A DNA stretch of 64,000 bases from positions 2,375,501-2,439,500 of the forward strand of contig JADJOM010000003.1 of NCBI GenBank assembly GCA_016713785.1, written 5' to 3'. The position numbers were made by a program, and so were the translations under genes. Below are positions 59,957-64,000 of the stretch, one piece after another; the first letter of the stretch is position 1, and every line of letters begins with the position of its first letter. The notes under the pieces were generated by a model, which worked only from the letters and a program-made list of their open reading frames with translations, was not told where the DNA came from and did no database searches. The stretch comes from Gemmatimonadota bacterium. GTDB taxonomy: Bacteria > Gemmatimonadota > Gemmatimonadetes > Gemmatimonadales > GWC2-71-9.

Positions 59957-61263
59957 CCGCCCCCACCTACGAGGTCCCGAGCAGCCGCGCCCGCGCCATC
60001 GGGACGGTGCTGTCCGTGCTGGTGCTCGCCGCCGCCATCCTGGCCGCGTGGCGCCTGGCCCCGCGGGGCGCGCCCGCGGCCGGCACGCCAGCCGGCCATC
60101 AGCATGGCGCCGCGGTCTCCGGGGCCGGGGCAGGACCGGTGCAGCTCAGCGACACGGACCAGCGCCGTATCGGGATCACCTTCGCCCCCGTGACCGCCGC
60201 CCCGCTCAGCCGCAGCGTTCGGGTGGTGGGGCAGGTGACGTTCGACGAGACCCGCGTGCGGACGGTGTCCCCGCGGATCGAGGGCTGGGTGGAGCGGCTG
60301 CAGGCGGACTTCACCGGCCAGGTCGTCCAGGCCGGCCAGCCGCTGCTCACCCTGCATGCCCCCATGCTCACCAGCGCGGCCGAGGAGCTGCTGCTCGCCC
60401 GGCGGCTGCAGGCGGAGGTGTCGGAGGCCACGCCGGAGGCGCGGGCCCAGGCCGCGCGGCTGGTGTCCTCCGCGCGGCAGCGCCTGGCCAGCTGGGGCAT
60501 CCCGGCCGACGTGATCGCGGGCATCGACAGCAGCGGGGTGGCGCCGCGGACCCTCACCCTGCATGCGCCGGTCACCGGCGTGGTCCTGGAGAAGGCGGTG
60601 CTCCAGGGCCAGCGGGTGATGGCCGGCGACGCGCTCTACCGCATCGCGGACCTGAGCGTGGTCTGGCTCGAGGGGGAGGTGTTCGAGCAGGACCTCGGCG
60701 TGACCCGCGTGGGGCAGACCGTCACGGCCGAGTTCCAGGCGCTGCCGGGCGAACCGCGTGATGGACTGATCACCTACGTCTACCCGACGCTCGACCCGGC
60801 CACGCGCACCGGCCGGATCCGGGTGGCGTTCCAGAACCCCGGGCTGCGACTCAAGCCGGGGATGTTCGCCACCATCAAGTTCAGCACCCGCAGCACCGGC
60901 CCGGTGCTGAGCGTACCCCGCAGCGCGGTGCTCAGCACCGGCGCGCGGCACCTCGTGTTCGTGCGGCGCGCCGACGGCAAGTTCACCCCGACCGACGTGG
61001 AGCTCGGCGCCCAGACGGAGGACCGGCTGGAGATCCTCCGCGGGCTCGCGCCGGGCGACACCGTGGTGGCCTCCGCCACCTTCCTGCTCGACGCGGAGTC
61101 CAACCTCGGCACCCTGCTGGGGGGCATGGGCGACATGCCCGGGATGGACCTGACGGCGCCGGGGGCGCCGGCGGCCCCGCCGACCAGCCCCACGCGACAC
61201 GAAGGGATGCCGGGCATGGCCCCGCCGGCCGCCCCGGCCCGGCCCTCGGGTCAGGGGGAGTGA
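59953..61263 (+). CDS. cusB: Heavy-metal RND efflux adaptor (CusB-like)
   Basis: A 436-residue membrane fusion protein. It has an N-terminal membrane anchor (about 15-36), then a His-containing stretch 'GHQHGAAV', the barrel-sandwich 'SPRIEGWVERLQADFTGQVV' (about 100-119), a helical hairpin with 'TSAAEELLLARRLQAEVSE', the second lipoyl half, and a beta-barrel with 'YPTLDPATRTGRIRVAF'. The C-terminus (about 390-436) is rich in Met, Gly and Pro ('GGMGDMPGMDL', 'HEGMPGMAPP'), a likely copper- or silver-binding tail. In E. coli CusB metal-binding Met residues are at the N-terminus instead. The start overlaps the upstream stop (ATGA). Confidence 0.88.
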   Translation: MTAPTYEVPSSRARAIGTVLSVLVLAAAILAAWRLAPRGAPAAGTPAGHQHGAAVSGAGAGPVQLSDTDQRRIGITFAPVTAAPLSRSVRVVGQVTFDETRVRTVSPRIEGWVERLQADFTGQVVQAGQPLLTLHAPMLTSAAEELLLARRLQAEVSEATPEARAQAARLVSSARQRLASWGIPADVIAGIDSSGVAPRTLTLHAPVTGVVLEKAVLQGQRVMAGDALYRIADLSVVWLEGEVFEQDLGVTRVGQTVTAEFQALPGEPRDGLITYVYPTLDPATRTGRIRVAFQNPGLRLKPGMFATIKFSTRSTGPVLSVPRSAVLSTGARHLVFVRRADGKFTPTDVELGAQTEDRLEILRGLAPGDTVVASATFLLDAESNLGTLLGGMGDMPGMDLTAPGAPAAPPTSPTRHEGMPGMAPPAAPARPSGQGE

Positions 61264-61267
61264 CGCC

Positions 61268-64000
61268 ATGCTCGAACAGATCATCGACTGGGCGACGCGC
61301 CACCGGGCGCTCGTGCTGCTGTGCACCCTCTTCGCGGTGGCGGGCGGGGCGTGGGCGGTGCGGCACACGCCGCTGGAGGCGCTGCCGGACCTGAGCGACG
61401 TGCAGGTGATCGTGCAGGCGGAGTACGGGGAGCAGGCGCCGCGCATCGTCGAGGACCAGGTCACCTACCCGATCGCGGCGGAGATGCTCAAGGTCCCCGG
61501 CGCGCGGACGGTCCGCGGGTACTCGTTCTTCGGCGTGTCGTTCGTGTACGTGATCTTCGCCGACGGCACCGACCTCTACTGGGCACGGAGCCGGGTGCTC
61601 GAGTACCTCAATGGCATCAAGGGCCGGCTGCCGGCGCCCGTCACCCCGACCCTCGGTCCCGACGCCACCGGCCTCGGCTGGGTGTACCAGTACGCCATCG
61701 AGGACACCACGGGGCAGCTGGACCTCGCCGCGCTGCGGGGCCTGCAGGACTGGTACCTGCGCTACGCCCTCACGGCGGTGCCGGGCGTGGCCGAGGTGGC
61801 CTCGCTGGGCGGGTTCGAGAAGCAGTACCAGGTGGACCTCGACCCGGCGCGACTGCAGGCGTACGGCATCCCGATCACCCGGGTGATGGCCGCCCTCCAG
61901 AACGCCAATTCCGACGTGGGCGCCATGGTGGTGGAGCTCTCCGAACGGGAGCACATGGTGCGCGGCCTCGGGTACCTCAAGTCCATTGCCGACATCGAGG
62001 AGGTGGTGGTCGGCGCCACGGCGAGCGGCGTGCCGGTGCGGGTGGCGGAGCTGGGCCGGGTGACGGTGGGCCCGGCGGCGCGGCGCGGCATCGCCGACCT
62101 CGACGGCCGGGGCGACGCGGTGGGCGGCATCGTGGTCATGCGCTTCGGCGAGAACGCCCTCGCCACCATCGACGCGGTGAAGCGGCGGCTGGCGGAGGTG
62201 GCAGCCGGGCTGCCGCCGGGGGTGGTCATCCGCCCGGTGTACGACCGCAGCGGGCTCATCCGCGACGCCATCGCCACCCTGCGGGGCACGCTGGTGGAGG
62301 AGAGCCTGATCGTCGCGCTGGTGTGCCTGGCGTTCCTGCTGCACGCCCGGTCGGCGCTCGTGGCGGTCCTCACGCTGCCGGTGGGGATCCTGATCGCGTT
62401 CCTGCTGATGCGCTGGGTGGGCGTGGGCGCCGACATCATGTCGCTGGGCGGCATCGCCATCGCCATCGGGGCCATGATCGACGCGGCCATCGTGATGATC
62501 GAGAACATGCACAAGCACCTCGAACGCCACGCCGCGGAGAGCCCCGGCGTGCCCCTGGAGGGCGAGGCGCGCCGGGCGCTGGTGAGCCGGGCCGCGCGCG
62601 AGGTGGGACCGGCGCTGTTCTTCTCGCTCCTGATCATCACGGTCTCCTTCCTGCCGGTGTTCGCGCTCGAGGGGCAGGAGGGCCGGCTGTTCAAGCCGCT
62701 GGCGTTCACCAAGACCTTCGCGATGGCGGCGGCGAGCCTGCTCTCGGTGACCCTGGTGCCGGTGGCGATGGGGCTCTTCATCCGGGGGCGGATCGTGCCG
62801 GAGCGGGCCAACCCCGTCAACCGCCTGCTGGCCTGGCTGTACCGGCCGGTGATCGGCCTGGTGCTGCGCCACCGCTGGCCGACGCTCGCGATGGCGCTCG
62901 CCGCGCTCATCGTGAGCTGGGTGCCATGGACCCGGATCGGCGGGGAGTTCATGCCGCCGCTCGACGAGGGGTCCATCCTCTTCATGCCGACCACCCTGCC
63001 CGGCGCCAGCGTGGCGCGGGCGCGGGAGATCCTGCGCATCCAGGACGGCGCGCTCCGGGGCATCCCCGAGGTGGCCTCGGTGTGGGGCAAGGCCGGCCGC
63101 GCGGAGACCGCCACCGACCCGGCCGGCCTCGACATGTTCGAGACCACCATCACCCTCAAGCCGCGCGCCGAGTGGCGCGCCGGCATGACCACCGACCGGC
63201 TGATCGCGAGCATGGACAGCGCGGTGCGCCTGCCGGGCGTGACCAACGCCTGGACCATGCCCATCAAGGGCCGGATCGACATGCTCGCCACCGGCATCCG
63301 GACGCCCGTCGGGGTCAAGATCTTCGGCCCAGACCTCGGCGTGCTCGAGCGGCTGGGGCGCGAGGTGGAGGCGGCGGTGAAGATGGTGCCCGGCACCCGC
63401 AGCGCCTTCGCGGAGCGGGCGGAGTCGGGCTACTACCTCGACATCGCGATCGACCGGGCGGCCGCGGCCCGGCACGGCCTCAATGTGGGCGACGTGCAGA
63501 CGGTCATCGCCACCGCCATCGGGGGGATGACGGTCACCCGCACGGTCGAGGGGCGCGAGCGCTACGGCGTCCGCATCCGCTACCCGCACGAGCTGCGGGA
63601 CAATCCCGACCGCCTCCTCGACGTGCTCATCCCCGCCGCCCACGGCGCGCCACGCGCGGGCGACGGGACCGGTGGCATGGGCATGCCCGGCGCCGCGCCC
63701 GCCCCGGGCAGCGCGAGCTACGTGCCCCTCGGCCAGGTGGCGACGATCCGGCAGGTGGCGGGCCCGATGGTGGTGCGCACCGAGGGGGCCGTGCCCACGG
63801 CCTGGGTCTACGTGGACGTGGCCGGCCGCGACATCGGCGGCTACGTGGCCGAGGCCCAGCGCATGGTGCGCGGGATGGTCACGCTGCCGCCGGGCTACTC
63901 CATCAGCTGGAGCGGGCAGTTCGAGTACATGCAGCGGGCGGCGGAGCGGCTGCGGGTGGTGGTCCCGGCCACCCTCGCGATCATCTTCCTGCTGCTGTAC
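61268..64000 (+). CDS. cusA: Copper/silver RND efflux pump CusA (3' end outside window)
   Basis: This is the first 911 residues of a heavy-metal RND transporter, which is expected to be about 1030-1050. It begins 'MLEQIIDWATRHRALVLL'. The motif 'IAIAIGAMIDAAIVMIENMH' contains Asp405, the same number as the proton-relay Asp of E. coli CusA. The periplasmic Met residues that bind Cu(I)/Ag(I) in CusA (M573, M623, M672) are matched exactly by Met codons at 62984, 63134 and 63281, in 'ILFMPTTLPGAS', 'GLDMFETTI' and 'RIDMLATGI'. This strongly suggests monovalent copper/silver export rather than Zn/Co/Cd. A Met/Gly insert ('GTGGMGMPGAAPAPG') lies near residue 800. The frame is open at the right window edge. 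Confidence 0.93.
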   Translation, partial: MLEQIIDWATRHRALVLLCTLFAVAGGAWAVRHTPLEALPDLSDVQVIVQAEYGEQAPRIVEDQVTYPIAAEMLKVPGARTVRGYSFFGVSFVYVIFADGTDLYWARSRVLEYLNGIKGRLPAPVTPTLGPDATGLGWVYQYAIEDTTGQLDLAALRGLQDWYLRYALTAVPGVAEVASLGGFEKQYQVDLDPARLQAYGIPITRVMAALQNANSDVGAMVVELSEREHMVRGLGYLKSIADIEEVVVGATASGVPVRVAELGRVTVGPAARRGIADLDGRGDAVGGIVVMRFGENALATIDAVKRRLAEVAAGLPPGVVIRPVYDRSGLIRDAIATLRGTLVEESLIVALVCLAFLLHARSALVAVLTLPVGILIAFLLMRWVGVGADIMSLGGIAIAIGAMIDAAIVMIENMHKHLERHAAESPGVPLEGEARRALVSRAAREVGPALFFSLLIITVSFLPVFALEGQEGRLFKPLAFTKTFAMAAASLLSVTLVPVAMGLFIRGRIVPERANPVNRLLAWLYRPVIGLVLRHRWPTLAMALAALIVSWVPWTRIGGEFMPPLDEGSILFMPTTLPGASVARAREILRIQDGALRGIPEVASVWGKAGRAETATDPAGLDMFETTITLKPRAEWRAGMTTDRLIASMDSAVRLPGVTNAWTMPIKGRIDMLATGIRTPVGVKIFGPDLGVLERLGREVEAAVKMVPGTRSAFAERAESGYYLDIAIDRAAAARHGLNVGDVQTVIATAIGGMTVTRTVEGRERYGVRIRYPHELRDNPDRLLDVLIPAAHGAPRAGDGTGGMGMPGAAPAPGSASYVPLGQVATIRQVAGPMVVRTEGAVPTAWVYVDVAGRDIGGYVAEAQRMVRGMVTLPPGYSISWSGQFEYMQRAAERLRVVVPATLAIIFLLLY

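Overview
The window is a very GC-rich (about 70% or more by eye), gene-dense bacterial chromosome segment with about 57 protein-coding genes and no rRNA, tRNA, CRISPR array, insertion sequence or phage gene that I can see. No gene-free stretch exceeds 300 bases. Several exported proteins have signal peptides ending in -GAQ, -GGQ or -AGQ. Together with many ECF sigma/zinc anti-sigma pairs, DUF4097 proteins, a caa3-type oxidase, RND pumps and a tesA-ybbA-ybbP cluster, this suggests a Gram-negative, aerobic member of Gemmatimonadota. That assignment is inference.

Layout. 1-1735: end of a response regulator, then an APC amino acid permease. 1794-4666 (minus): an ECF sigma, a zinc anti-sigma and two DUF4097 proteins. 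4840-10632: two hybrid sensor kinases of similar design in tandem. 10643-14855 (minus): a YtrA-type operon (GntR regulator, ABC ATPase, ABC permease, two unknown membrane-anchored proteins) with a readable promoter and palindromic operator. 15095-15496: a CBS-pair protein followed by three tandem 29-bp hairpin repeats and a terminator. 15653-17648: a second sigma/anti-sigma/DUF4097 module, paralogous to the first. 17732-23173: two more hybrid kinases, one with an apparent frameshift, flanking a lipoprotein. 23226-29633: TetR, TolC, adaptor and RND pump as one efflux operon.

29853-36431 is the least ordinary region. It holds an L,D-transpeptidase, a secreted TPR-CHAT (caspase-like) protein, two paralogous sigma/zinc-finger pairs, a secreted protein with two GRYW repeats, and a 49-residue lipoprotein between strong hairpins. 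36540-42239: HemJ, a putative glycosidase-like lipoprotein, and tesA divergent from ybbA-ybbP. 42364-48692: a fused transporter/spermidine-synthase-like protein ending in degenerate microsatellites, FabI of the long plant/chlamydial type, DinB-like proteins, DUF423 and YkgJ-like proteins. 48794-52814 (minus): the cytochrome oxidase operon (II-I-III-IV) behind a clear promoter. 53001-57033: DinB, secreted VanX, GreA with a terminator in its leader, a divergent GroES-like protein, a lone CZB domain and DUF983. 57051-58064 (minus): DUF2892, ECF sigma and zinc anti-sigma. 58230-64000: a copper/silver efflux operon (His-rich protein, CusC-, CusB- and CusA-like), with CusA cut by the window end.

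How it works together. Much of the coding capacity goes to sensing the envelope and environment (four hybrid kinases, five ECF sigma factors) and to transport and efflux. The best candidate for an undescribed system is the TPR-CHAT protein converging on a membrane anti-sigma/sigma pair. It recalls the protease-plus-sigma logic of type III-E CRISPR, but there is no CRISPR here.
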